Of a DNA stretch of 64,000 nt, positions 51,253 to 59,004 are shown in pieces (the stretch's first letter is position 1; every line of letters begins with the position of its first letter). The translations under genes were made by a program, and so were the position numbers. The notes under the pieces were generated by a model. The model worked only from the letters and a program-made list of their open reading frames with translations. It searched no databases and was not told the DNA's origin. The stretch covers positions 248,001 to 312,000 of the forward strand of contig NZ_JBOFQF010000042.1 in assembly GCF_051660745.1 (NCBI RefSeq), written 5' to 3'. The DNA comes from Segniliparus sp051660745. GTDB taxonomy: Bacteria; Actinomycetota; Actinomycetes; Mycobacteriales; Mycobacteriaceae.

Positions 51253-52470
51253 TCAGCGGACGGCGCGCTGGTAGGCGGTGACGACCGCCGCCCCGCCGAG
51301 GCCGATGTTGTGCTGCAGGGCGGCGGCCACGCCGTCGACTTGGCGTTTGTCCGCGTCGCCGCGCAGCTGCCAGGTGAGCTCGGCGCATTGGGCGAGCCCG
51401 GTCGCGCCGAGCGGATGGCCCTTGGAGATGAGCCCGCCGGAGGGGTTCACCACCCACTTGCCGCCGTAGGTGGTCTCGCCCAAGTCGACCAGCTTGCCGC
51501 CCTCGCCCTCGGCGCACAGGCCGAGCGCCTCGTAGGTCAACAGCTCGTTCGCCGAGAAACAGTCGTGCAGCTCGACGACCTGGAAGTCGTCCGGCCCCAG
51601 CCCCGACTGGTCGTAGACCCGCTGCGCGGCCTGCTTGGACATGTCGAAGCCGACGATGTTCTTCGCGGTGCCGTCGTACGTGGACTGGAAGTCGGTGGTG
51701 AGCGATTGCCCGACGATCTCGACCGCGCGGCCCGCGAGGCCGTGCCGGTCCACGAAGTCCTCGCTCGCGAGGATCGCCGCCGCCGAGCCGTCCGAGGTCG
51801 GCGAGCACTGCAATTTCGTGAGCGGGTCGTAGATCATCTTGGCGGCGAGGACGTCGTCGAGCGAGTACTCGTCCCGGAACTGGGAGTTGGGGTTGTTCAC
51901 CGAATGGCGGTGGTTCTTCTCGCCGATCTTGGCGAACTGCTCGGCGGTGGTGCCGTAGAGCTTCATGTGCTCTCGTCCGGCGGCTCCGAACATCCAGGGC
52001 GCGACGGGGAAGGCCAGGTCGTACAGCGCGTCGAGCGCCTCAAGGTGCTTTTCCATCGGCTGCGCCCGGTCCGTGAACGTCGCGCCGAGCGAGCCCGGCT
52101 GCATCTTCTCGAAGCCGAGCGCCAGCACGCAGTCCGCGAGCCCGCCCCGGATCTGCTGCGCGGCGAGGAACAGCGCGGTCGAGCCCGTCGAGCAGTTGTT
52201 GTTGACGTTGACGACGGGGACGCCGGTCAGGCCGAGCTGGTACACCGCCCGTTGGCCCGCCGTGGACTCGCCGTAGACGTATCCGACGTACGCCCCCTCG
52301 ACCTGGTCGTAGGCAATCCCGGCGTCCGCGAGCGCGGCGGTGCCCGACTCGAACGCCATGTCGGGGTAGTCCCAATCCTCGCGCCGTCCCGGTTTCTCGA
52401 ACTTCGTCATCCCGACGCCGATCACGAAAACCTTTTCGCCCTTGCGTGTCCGAGCCTTGCCTGTCGTCAC
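51253..52470 (-). CDS. Thiolase / SCP-x-type lipid-transfer acetyltransferase
   Basis: The 405-residue protein is of the lipid-transfer thiolase family (compare Rv1627c). It has VIGVGMTKFEKPG at the start, NVNNNCSTGSTALFLA with the nucleophile Cys, VELHDCFSANELLTYEALGL, and NPSGGLISKGHPLGATG with the catalytic His; the second Cys is less clear. It cleaves or forms 3-ketoacyl-CoA, often of branched or steroid side chains. It is the first gene of the leftward row down to 46055. Confidence 0.92.
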   Translation of the reverse strand: MTTGKARTRKGEKVFVIGVGMTKFEKPGRREDWDYPDMAFESGTAALADAGIAYDQVEGAYVGYVYGESTAGQRAVYQLGLTGVPVVNVNNNCSTGSTALFLAAQQIRGGLADCVLALGFEKMQPGSLGATFTDRAQPMEKHLEALDALYDLAFPVAPWMFGAAGREHMKLYGTTAEQFAKIGEKNHRHSVNNPNSQFRDEYSLDDVLAAKMIYDPLTKLQCSPTSDGSAAAILASEDFVDRHGLAGRAVEIVGQSLTTDFQSTYDGTAKNIVGFDMSKQAAQRVYDQSGLGPDDFQVVELHDCFSANELLTYEALGLCAEGEGGKLVDLGETTYGGKWVVNPSGGLISKGHPLGATGLAQCAELTWQLRGDADKRQVDGVAAALQHNIGLGGAAVVTAYQRAVR

Positions 52471-52623
52471 CGTCTTCCGCCTTTCGTCTCGCCCGCCGCA
52501 CAGTCTCTAACGCTGTTATGCCGGTGGTGCCATGAACCATATCACGGATCAAGTCGATGATAACAATGTGATGTTGCATGCGCCATAGCGATGGCTCACA
52601 CGCGACTTGGCCAGAAAGCCAAA

Positions 52624-52658
52624 AAGCCCCGCCGAGGTGGTCTTCCTCGGCGGGGCTT
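52624..52658 (-). terminator. Terminator after hmp
   Basis: Perfect 14-bp arms (52624-52637 and 52645-52658) with a 7-base loop; on the minus strand it ends in TTTTTGGC. The divergent gap 52471-52668 holds this terminator and the promoter region of the thiolase operon, and no gene. Confidence 0.8.
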
Positions 52659-52668
52659 GGATCAGATT

Positions 52669-53922
52669 TTATGCGTCCACGAGCGACGCGTGCGGGCCGA
52701 AAAGCTCGTACCGGACGTCCTCGGCGGGGATCCCCTTGGCCGTCAACGCCGCGACGACGTACGCCATGAACGGTTTCGGCCCGCACACGAACGCGATCGA
52801 GCCGGGGGCGACGTCGACGGCCCCGAAGTCCATCAGGCCCGACAGCACGCCCTCCCGCGAACGGTCGGCGCTCTGGTACCACGTCTGAAGCCGCCCGACG
52901 GGCAGCCGGTCGACAAGGCAGGCGAGCTCCGCGCGGTAGGCGTGGGCAGCAGGCGCCCGGTCCGCGTGCAGCACCGTCGTCGCACGCTTCGAGCGCTCGG
53001 CGACGAGATGGTGGAGCATGCCGAGGATCGGCGTGCAGCCGATGCCCGCCGACACCAGCACCACAGGCCGGTCGGAGCCGTCGAGGACGAGGTCGCCGGC
53101 CGGAATAGAGGCCCGGAGCACATCGCCCTCGAAGACGTGCTCGTAGAGGTGGCCGGACACCTCGCCGTCCGGCGCGCCGTCCTCGCCCTTGATCCGCTTC
53201 ACCCCGATGCGCCAGTTGCCCGGGACCTGGCCCCGAGAGAGGCTGTACTGCCGGATCTGGCGCGCCCCGTCGGGCAGCGCCACCTGCACCGAGACGTACT
53301 GCCCCGGCAGGAAGCCGGGCAGCTCCCCGGCGAGGGCCGCGAGCTCAAGGCTGATCACGTCCGCCGACTCGAACGCGCGCGAGACCACGCGGACCTCGCG
53401 CCACACTTCGCCGGGGGCGACCCGCGCCGCCTCGTACAGCGCCCGCTCCCTGCCGATCAGCTCGTCCGCCATGAGCCAGTACAGCTCGGTCCAGGCCGAG
53501 GCGACCTCCGGGGTGACGGCTTCGCCGAGCACCGAGGCGATCGCCGCGAAAAGATGCTCGTGCACGACCGGGTACAACTCCGCCACGACGCCGAGCGAGG
53601 CGTGCTTGTTCGCGATCCGGTCGAGCACGGCGCCATAGCGCTCCTCGTCGCCCTCAAGGACGAGGCCCGCGAACGCCACAATGGAGCCTGCGAGCGCGCG
53701 AGGCTGGCCGCCCTGCGCCTGGTTGCCCCGGTTGAACAAGTCTCGGAGCAGCTCGGGATGGGCGGCGAAGAGCTTTTGGTAGAAGAGCGACGTGATCTCG
53801 TCGAGCGCGCCGCCCACCGCCGGGGCCGTCTGCCGGACCACCTCCAGGGCCTGCGCGGACAGGCCTCCTCTTGCTTTGTCGGACAATGCGGCCTCGGGCA
53901 GGGTTTCCTCGGGCAGGGACAT
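52669..53922 (-). CDS. hmp: Flavohemoprotein, nitric oxide dioxygenase
   Basis: The 417-residue protein joins a globin (residues ~25-160, with proximal His in YPVVHEHL), an FAD domain (RQYSLSRG) and an NAD domain (VSAGIGCTPILGML and CGPKPFM). It oxidises nitric oxide to nitrate with NADPH or NADH. The ATG overlaps the stop of the nsrR gene (TGATG), so both are co-translated. An N-terminal extension of about 20 residues precedes the globin. Confidence 0.95.
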   Translation of the reverse strand: MSLPEETLPEAALSDKARGGLSAQALEVVRQTAPAVGGALDEITSLFYQKLFAAHPELLRDLFNRGNQAQGGQPRALAGSIVAFAGLVLEGDEERYGAVLDRIANKHASLGVVAELYPVVHEHLFAAIASVLGEAVTPEVASAWTELYWLMADELIGRERALYEAARVAPGEVWREVRVVSRAFESADVISLELAALAGELPGFLPGQYVSVQVALPDGARQIRQYSLSRGQVPGNWRIGVKRIKGEDGAPDGEVSGHLYEHVFEGDVLRASIPAGDLVLDGSDRPVVLVSAGIGCTPILGMLHHLVAERSKRATTVLHADRAPAAHAYRAELACLVDRLPVGRLQTWYQSADRSREGVLSGLMDFGAVDVAPGSIAFVCGPKPFMAYVVAALTAKGIPAEDVRYELFGPHASLVDA

Positions 53923-54377
53923 CAGTTTCCTTTCTCTCGCCCCACGGCGAGCACGAGCTCCCGCAGGATCGGTTCCGTCGGGGTGCGGACCATGTCCGCG
54001 ACTGTGGAGCGGTCCAAAACCTGGAAGAACGCCTCCTGCGCCTGGCGCAGCGCCCCCCGCAGGCGGCAGCCATGGCGCAGCGGGCACGGGTTCTCCCCCT
54101 CGCACTCCACGACTTCGCCCGCGCCCTCCAACCGTCGGGCGATCCAGCCGATCGTCTGGCCCGCCCCGAGCTCAGTGAGCCGGACGCCGCCCGAGCGCCC
54201 CCTGGCGGACTCGACGACGCCGAGGCCCGCCAGCCGGGCGACGACCTTGGCCGCATGGGTGTACGGCACGCGCATCTGCTCCGCGACCTGCGCGGTGGAC
54301 AGCTGCCGCCCCTCCGGCGCGACGGCGAGCAACATCGTGATCCGAAGGCCTAAGTCGGTGAACCGGGTGAGCTGCAT
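53922..54377 (-). CDS. nsrR: Rrf2-family regulator, NsrR-like
   Basis: The 151-residue protein has an N-terminal winged helix (LTRFTDLGLRITMLLA, quoted in part) and the Cys triad CEGENPCPLRHGC (Cys-x5-Cys-x5-Cys) that binds a 4Fe-4S cluster in NsrR. The cluster reacts with nitric oxide and releases the DNA. Its partner hmp is the main NsrR target in other bacteria, so the assignment is well supported by context. Confidence 0.93.
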   Translation of the reverse strand: MQLTRFTDLGLRITMLLAVAPEGRQLSTAQVAEQMRVPYTHAAKVVARLAGLGVVESARGRSGGVRLTELGAGQTIGWIARRLEGAGEVVECEGENPCPLRHGCRLRGALRQAQEAFFQVLDRSTVADMVRTPTEPILRELVLAVGREKGN

Positions 54378-54393
54378 AGCTTCAGCATCTCAA

Positions 54394-54413
54394 ATTGGTA
54401 TTTAAAATGCAAT
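54394..54413 (-). promoter_or_regulatory. Candidate NsrR operator upstream of nsrR-hmp
   Basis: An imperfect 20-bp palindrome (14 of 20 symmetric positions) that reads ATTGCATTTTAAATACCAAT on the minus strand. It resembles the known NsrR half-site pattern ATGCATTT-AAATGCAT. It lies 17 bases upstream of the nsrR start codon. The remaining bases to 54628 hold no gene. Confidence 0.6.
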
Positions 54414-54628
54414 ATTTACGACACGTGTCACAACCGGACCAGACATGGGGATTCGGGGAAGCCCCGATCGATGAGGCGCAAGGCGTCGCCGGAGGCGCAG
54501 AACGCTCGCCCTTGCGAAGCGGGCGAGCCGCAAACCGACGTGGCGCACGGGCACAGCGAGGAACGAGCCCGGGGACGCCTCCCGCTCGCGGGAGACAATG
54601 TGGCAGATCGCCACACGGACCTCAGAGC

Positions 54629-55474
54629 TCAGGCCAGGCGGGTGATCTCGACATGCACGTCGAGGTCGGTGGCGACGCCGCCGGTGTAGATGCCCTTGAT
54701 CGGAGGCACGTCGGCGTAGTCCCGCCCCTGGCCGACCGCGATATGGCGCTCGGTGATCGGCGCGCCCGACACCGGGTCGAAGCCGCGCCACGCGCCGTAC
54801 CAGGCCTCGAACCACGCCCAGGTGCGCCCCTCCACCACGTCGCCGATTTTGGCCTTCGCGTCGGGGTGCACGTACCCGGTCACGTACCGGGCGGGGACGC
54901 CGAGGCCGCGCAGCAGCGCGAGCGACACGTGCGCGAGGTCCCGGTGCGTGCCCCTGCCCGCGTTCACCGCGTCGACCGCCGTGGCATGGGCGCCCGAGCT
55001 GTAGGGGACGAACTCGAACTCGCCCTTCACCCACTCGGCGACGGCTTGCACCGTCTCCTCCGGCGAGAGGTCCTGCTTGCGCAGCCGCCGCGCGACGCCC
55101 AAGAGCGGGCGGTGGTTCGGGACCAGCTCCGTGTAGCCGAGGTACTCGTAGTAGCGGTCGGTCACCCGTGGCGAGGCCAGCTTGTCCCAATTCAGCGGCT
55201 TCTCGACCTCGCCGTCGAGCTCGGTCTCCACAACGGCGGTGCCGACGATCTCCAGCTTCGAATGCGGGGCGTGCAGGTCGAAGGCGGTGACGAACGTGCC
55301 CCAGTAGTCCGAGTACCGGTAGTACCGGGTCGCCGGGTTCGTCGTCACGCGGCCGACGATGGCGTTCTGCCGGGAGTCGTTGCGGGGGTTGATCCGCACC
55401 TCGTTGAACGAGGCGCGCACCGGGAAGTTGTAGGCGTATCCCAGCGTGTGGACGACGCGCAGTCTCCAGCTCAT
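54629..55474 (-). CDS. Transglutaminase-like protein lacking catalytic Cys and His
   Basis: The 281-residue protein has the Rv2569c layout: an N-terminal beta domain (WRLRVVHTLGYAY) then a transglutaminase core. In active members the core reads GVCQDFAH and SHAW. Here the same places read GTHRDLAHVSLALLRGLGVPARY, quoted as GTHRDLAH, and TWAWFEAW, so the nucleophile Cys is His and the catalytic His is Trp; the Asp in GFDP stays. It is probably not a peptidase. It overlaps the alpha-E gene by four bases and may be a partner or structural subunit. Confidence 0.85.
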   Translation of the reverse strand: MSWRLRVVHTLGYAYNFPVRASFNEVRINPRNDSRQNAIVGRVTTNPATRYYRYSDYWGTFVTAFDLHAPHSKLEIVGTAVVETELDGEVEKPLNWDKLASPRVTDRYYEYLGYTELVPNHRPLLGVARRLRKQDLSPEETVQAVAEWVKGEFEFVPYSSGAHATAVDAVNAGRGTHRDLAHVSLALLRGLGVPARYVTGYVHPDAKAKIGDVVEGRTWAWFEAWYGAWRGFDPVSGAPITERHIAVGQGRDYADVPPIKGIYTGGVATDLDVHVEITRLA

Positions 55475-56463
55475 CGGACGGCTCCCGTCTCAGATTCCAA
55501 GTCCTCGCCGGCTCGCCCGATCGCGCGGACGTCGCTCCACAGCATGTACGGCTCCACCGTGAAGTACCGCTCGGCGACGGCTTCGCCGGTCTCCAGGCAG
55601 GCCGCCTGCACCCGCGACAGGCGGGCATAGAGGTCGTCGACAAGGTCGGAGGCACGGGTGTACTCAAGGTCGCTCCGCGCGCCGCCGATGATCCGGCGCG
55701 CCTCGTTCTGCGAGCCGACCCGCGAGTACAAGTCCCCCCGGTCCAGCTCGGCGAGGCATTCCTCCGCGCAGCGCAGCGAGTAGAACACCGACCGGGGGAA
55801 GAGGCGGTCGAGGACGAGGAACTCCACGACCGACGTGGAGTTGAGCACGCCCCGGTAGGTGCGCAAGTAGGTGTCGTGGGCGCCCGCCGCCCGCAGCACC
55901 GAGACCCAGGAGGCGTCCGAGCGGTCGCCGGAGCCGACCAGCAGCAGGCGGATGATCATGTCGATCCGCTCGATGTGCTTGCCCAAAATGAGGAACAGGT
56001 ACCCGTCGTCCCGCGAGAGCGTGGAGTCCACGAGGCCGGAGAAGAGGGCCGATCGGTTCTCCACGTAGGAGAAGAACTCGTGCGGGCCGAGCCTGCGGGC
56101 CAGTTTCTCGCTGTCCGCGATGCCGTTGTAGGTGGTGTTCAGGCACTCCCACATCTCGGTGGAGGTGACCTCGCGGGCGCCCCTCGCGTTCTCCCTCGCC
56201 CGGTAGAGCGCATCCGCGATGGAGTCGCCGCCCTCCCGGTTGAACGCCACGAGCTCGGTCATCGACCAGACGTTGAGCTCCGCGTCCTCGGGCGGGGTGA
56301 AGCCGAGGATCCGCAGGATGGCGCGGGCCTGCTGGTCGGCGTCCGCCGTCGCGTCCTCCAGGAGCTGGTGCACGCCGACGTCGAGGATCCGAGCCGTGTC
56401 GTCGGCCCGTTCAACGTAGCGGCCGATCCAGAACAACGACTCAGCGTTGCGCGCCAGCATCAT
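55471..56463 (-). CDS. Alpha-E domain-containing protein
   Basis: The 330-residue all-helical protein matches DUF403 (alpha-E), found with circularly permuted ATP-grasp proteins. It starts MMLARNAESLFWIGRYVERAD, quoted as LARNAESLFWIGRYVERAD, and contains LGKHIERIDMIIRLL and PRSVFYSLRCAEECL. These genes are thought to work together in a peptide synthesis or modification system. In M. tuberculosis the ATP-grasp and alpha-E parts are fused (Rv2567); here they are separate. Confidence 0.9.
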   Translation of the reverse strand: MMLARNAESLFWIGRYVERADDTARILDVGVHQLLEDATADADQQARAILRILGFTPPEDAELNVWSMTELVAFNREGGDSIADALYRARENARGAREVTSTEMWECLNTTYNGIADSEKLARRLGPHEFFSYVENRSALFSGLVDSTLSRDDGYLFLILGKHIERIDMIIRLLLVGSGDRSDASWVSVLRAAGAHDTYLRTYRGVLNSTSVVEFLVLDRLFPRSVFYSLRCAEECLAELDRGDLYSRVGSQNEARRIIGGARSDLEYTRASDLVDDLYARLSRVQAACLETGEAVAERYFTVEPYMLWSDVRAIGRAGEDLESETGAVR

Positions 56464-56469
56464 GCGACA

Positions 56470-56565
56470 CCACCGTTCCCGCACGCGCGACGAGCCGTCG
56501 ACCCGCTCGACACAGTGCCAGCCTGATCCAGAAACAACGACTCAGCGTTGCGCGCCAGCATCATG
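56470..56565 (-). pseudogene. Degenerate duplicate of the alpha-E gene 5' end
   Basis: The segment 56525-56565 repeats 56425-56464 almost exactly, with one extra A that breaks the reading frame; similarity fades towards 56490. So the first ~25 codons of the alpha-E gene are duplicated between the ATP-grasp stop and the working start codon, as a non-coding relic. Confidence 0.8.
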
Positions 56566-58180
56566 AGACGACCTCTGTCTTCGGCTGGGCGCGGTTGCCG
56601 AGCACCCACGTGTCCTTGCTGCCGCCGCCCTGGCTGGAGTTCACCACGAGCGAGCCCTCCTTGAGGGCGACCCGCGTGAGGCCGCCGGGCAGCACCCACA
56701 CGTTCTCGCCGTCGTTGACGGCGAACGGGCGCAGGTCCACGTGCCGGGGGGCGACTTTGTCGCCGATCTTGGTCGGCACCGTGGACAGCTGCATCACCGG
56801 CTGCGCGATCCAGTCGCGGGGGTTGGCGCGGATCTTGCGCGCCATGGCCGCGAGCTCCTTCTCCGACGCGTCCGGGCCGAAGACGATGCCGTAGCCGCCC
56901 GAGCCCTCGACCGGCTTGAGCACCAGCTCGTTGATCCGGTCGAGCGTCTCCTCGAGCTCGGCGGGGATCCAGCAGCGGAGCGTGTCCACGTTCGCGACCA
57001 GCGGCTTCTCGCCGAGGTAGTACTCGATCATGGTCGGCACGTAGGTGTAGACCAGCTTGTCGTCCCCGACGCCGTTGCCGACCGCCGAGGAGATGACGAC
57101 GTTCCCGGCCCTCGCCGCGTTCACGATGCCCGCGACGCCGAGGAGGGACTCCGGCTTGAACTGCAACGGGTCGAGGTACTCGTCGTCGATCCGCCGGTAG
57201 ATGACGTCGACCTGGACCTCGCCCTCGGTCGTGCGCATGTAGACGATGTTGTCGCGGCAGAACAAGTCGCGCCCCTCGACCAGCTCGACGCCCATCTGCC
57301 GGGCCAAGAGCGAGTGCTCGAAGTGCGCGGAGTTCGCCACCCCGGGGGTGAGCACCACGACGGTCGGGTCGTCCTCGTTGGTGGCTGCCGCCGCCCGCAG
57401 CGCGCGGAGCAGGTGCGCCGGGTAGTCGTCCACCGGGCGCACCCGGTGCGTCCCGAAGAGGTCCGGGAACACCCGGGTCATCGTGCGCCGGTTCTCCATC
57501 ACGTAGCTCACCCCGGACGGGTTGCGCAGGTTGTCCTCCAGCACCCGGAAGGTCCCCTGGCCGTCGCGGATGATGTCGATCCCCGCGACGTGGATGCGCA
57601 CGCCGTTGGGCGGGCGGATGCCCGCCGCCTGGCGGTGGAAATGCTGGCAGGAGAAGATCAACGAGCGCGGGATGACGCCGTCGCGCAGGATCTCCTGGTC
57701 GCCGTACACGTCGTCGAGGAACGCCTCAAGGGCCCGCACCCGCTGGGTGATCCCGCGCTCCAGCTTCGTCCACTCCGCCGCCGCGATGACGCGGGGGATG
57801 AGATCGAGCGGGAACGGGCGCTCCTGGCCCGAGAGGGAGAACGTGATGCCCTGGTTGATGAAGGCCCGGCCCAGCGCGTCCGCGCGCGCGGTGAGATCGT
57901 CGGAGTCCAACGGCTCCAGTGCCTGGAACACGCCACGGTACGGGGCGCGGGGGGTGCCGTCCTGCTCGAACATCTCGTCGAAGTTCTTCTCGAACCCAAG
58001 CGACTCCGTGTAGCCGTCGAACACCCCGGTCAGCTCAGCAACCAGCTGCGCGGCGCCCTTTCCGGGCTTGCCGCGCGAGTCTTGGCCCTGGGTCTGGGAC
58101 TGCGAGCCCGCGCCCTGGGATTGCGATTGTGAAGAAGCCGATTTGGCCGGCCCTTTTTGGGAACTTGTGGTCGGACTCAT
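56561..58180 (-). CDS. Circularly permuted ATP-grasp type 2 protein
   Basis: The ~539-residue protein has the DUF404/DUF407 layout. Phrases include YRGVFQALEPL, RALEAFLDDVYGDQEIL, VRIHVAGIDIIRDGQGTF (quoted as HVAGIDIIRDGQG), RVLEDNLRNPSGVSYV, and LVLKPVEGSGGYGIVFGP for nucleotide binding. It likely forms amide bonds on an unknown substrate. The N-terminus is Ser/Gln-rich (SQSQSQGAGSQSQ). ATG at 58178-58180 is chosen. Its stop overlaps the duplicated ATGATG of the alpha-E relic, showing the original coupled arrangement. Confidence 0.9.
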   Translation of the reverse strand: MSPTTSSQKGPAKSASSQSQSQGAGSQSQTQGQDSRGKPGKGAAQLVAELTGVFDGYTESLGFEKNFDEMFEQDGTPRAPYRGVFQALEPLDSDDLTARADALGRAFINQGITFSLSGQERPFPLDLIPRVIAAAEWTKLERGITQRVRALEAFLDDVYGDQEILRDGVIPRSLIFSCQHFHRQAAGIRPPNGVRIHVAGIDIIRDGQGTFRVLEDNLRNPSGVSYVMENRRTMTRVFPDLFGTHRVRPVDDYPAHLLRALRAAAATNEDDPTVVVLTPGVANSAHFEHSLLARQMGVELVEGRDLFCRDNIVYMRTTEGEVQVDVIYRRIDDEYLDPLQFKPESLLGVAGIVNAARAGNVVISSAVGNGVGDDKLVYTYVPTMIEYYLGEKPLVANVDTLRCWIPAELEETLDRINELVLKPVEGSGGYGIVFGPDASEKELAAMARKIRANPRDWIAQPVMQLSTVPTKIGDKVAPRHVDLRPFAVNDGENVWVLPGGLTRVALKEGSLVVNSSQGGGSKDTWVLGNRAQPKTEVVS

Positions 58181-58425
58181 GCTTGTTCGATTATGGCATA
58201 TGGGCCTCACACTCGCGCGTCAAACTTTGCGAGGCGGCCCCGAACTGCACGATTGGCCCCGAACGGGCGGCGCGTGGTACGCTTTCTCGTCGCGAAAGCC
58301 AGGCTCTGTGTGTTGTGAGCGCCAGGCCCTCGCCAGAAACTCTGCCGGCGACCGAGAGACATCTCACCCGGACGCAACCGAACGACCATGGCTCCAAGCC
58401 GCTGAAAACCGAGGACGTAACCCAC

Positions 58426-58692
58426 GTGGCGAACATCAAATCGCAGATCAAGCGCATCAAGACCAACGAGGTCGCGCGCCAGCGCAACCAGGCTGTGCGC
58501 TCCGCCCTTCGCACCGCCATCCGCAAGGTGCGCACCAGCGCGGCCGCAGGCGAGCAGGCGCAGGCCGCCGAGCTCCTCGTCGCCGCCAACCGCAGCCTCG
58601 ACAAGGCCGTGAGCAAGGGCGTGATCCACAAGAACAACGCGGCGAACCGCAAGAGCGCCCTGGCGAAGCTGGTCAACAAGCTCGAGGCGTGA
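58426..58692 (+). CDS. rpsT: 30S ribosomal protein S20
   Basis: The 88-residue basic protein binds 16S rRNA. It begins ANIKSQIKRIKTNEVARQRN, quoted as NIKSQIKRIKTNE, and ends with HKNNAANRKSALAKLVNKL, typical of S20. The start is GTG with GAGGA ten bases upstream. Its 3' end and terminator are duplicated downstream. The convergent-side neighbour holA is further along, as in M. tuberculosis (Rv2412-2413c). Confidence 0.96.
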   Translation: MANIKSQIKRIKTNEVARQRNQAVRSALRTAIRKVRTSAAAGEQAQAAELLVAANRSLDKAVSKGVIHKNNAANRKSALAKLVNKLEA

Positions 58693-58730
58693 CACGAGGC
58701 GGCCACGACCGCCCGCAGTCAAGACTCCTC

Positions 58731-58768
58731 CGCGTGAGGCGGGGCCTTCCCAGGCCCCGCCTCACGCG
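58731..58768 (+). terminator. Terminator of rpsT (first copy)
   Basis: Perfect 17-bp arms (58731-58747 and 58752-58768) with loop TCCC, followed by TTTTCC. Confidence 0.85.
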
Positions 58769-58792
58769 TTTTCCGAACACGCGAGCCATAAC

Positions 58793-58889
58793 GACCAAAG
58801 AGCGCCATCCACAAGAACAACACGGCACAGCGCCCACCAAAACAAGCAAGAGCGCCCTGGCGAAGCTGGTCAACAAGCTCGAGGCGTGA
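58793..58889 (+). pseudogene. rpsT 3' fragment (second copy)
   Basis: The fragment corresponds to the last third of rpsT. KSALAKLVNKLEA and the stop codon are kept, but it has no start codon or ribosome binding site and its first part is altered by a small insertion. It is not expected to be translated. Confidence 0.8.
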
Positions 58890-58927
58890 CACGAGGCGGC
58901 CACAACCGCCCGCAGTCAAGACTTCTC

Positions 58928-58965
58928 CGCGTGAGGCGGGGCCTTCCCAGGCCCCGCCTCACGCG
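58928..58965 (+). terminator. Second, duplicated terminator
   Basis: The same 17-bp stem as at 58731 (arms 58928-58944 and 58949-58965), again followed by TTTTCC. It now insulates the dehydrogenase gene. Confidence 0.8.
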
Positions 58966-58991
58966 TTTTCCGGGCGCGCAGGGCCCCCGGC

Positions 58992-58997
58992 TAGGCT
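58992..58997 (+). promoter_or_regulatory. -10 box of a probable leaderless dehydrogenase promoter
   Basis: TAGGCT ends seven bases before the ATG of the alcohol dehydrogenase. Confidence 0.4.
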
Positions 58998-59004
58998 CGA
59001 CCCC

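Larger units (their letters stand above)
58610..58971 (+). repeat. Duplicated rpsT 3' end plus terminator
   Basis: 58610-58774 and 58793-58971 are copies. From 58674 to 58774 and its partner the sequences differ at only a few bases; the start of the second copy is diverged and carries about 14 extra bases. Confidence 0.9.

Noticed and set aside
58673..58919. Minus-strand frames repeated over the rpsT duplication
   Set aside because: They are antisense shadows of rpsT and its copy, and their apparent repetition comes from the duplication.
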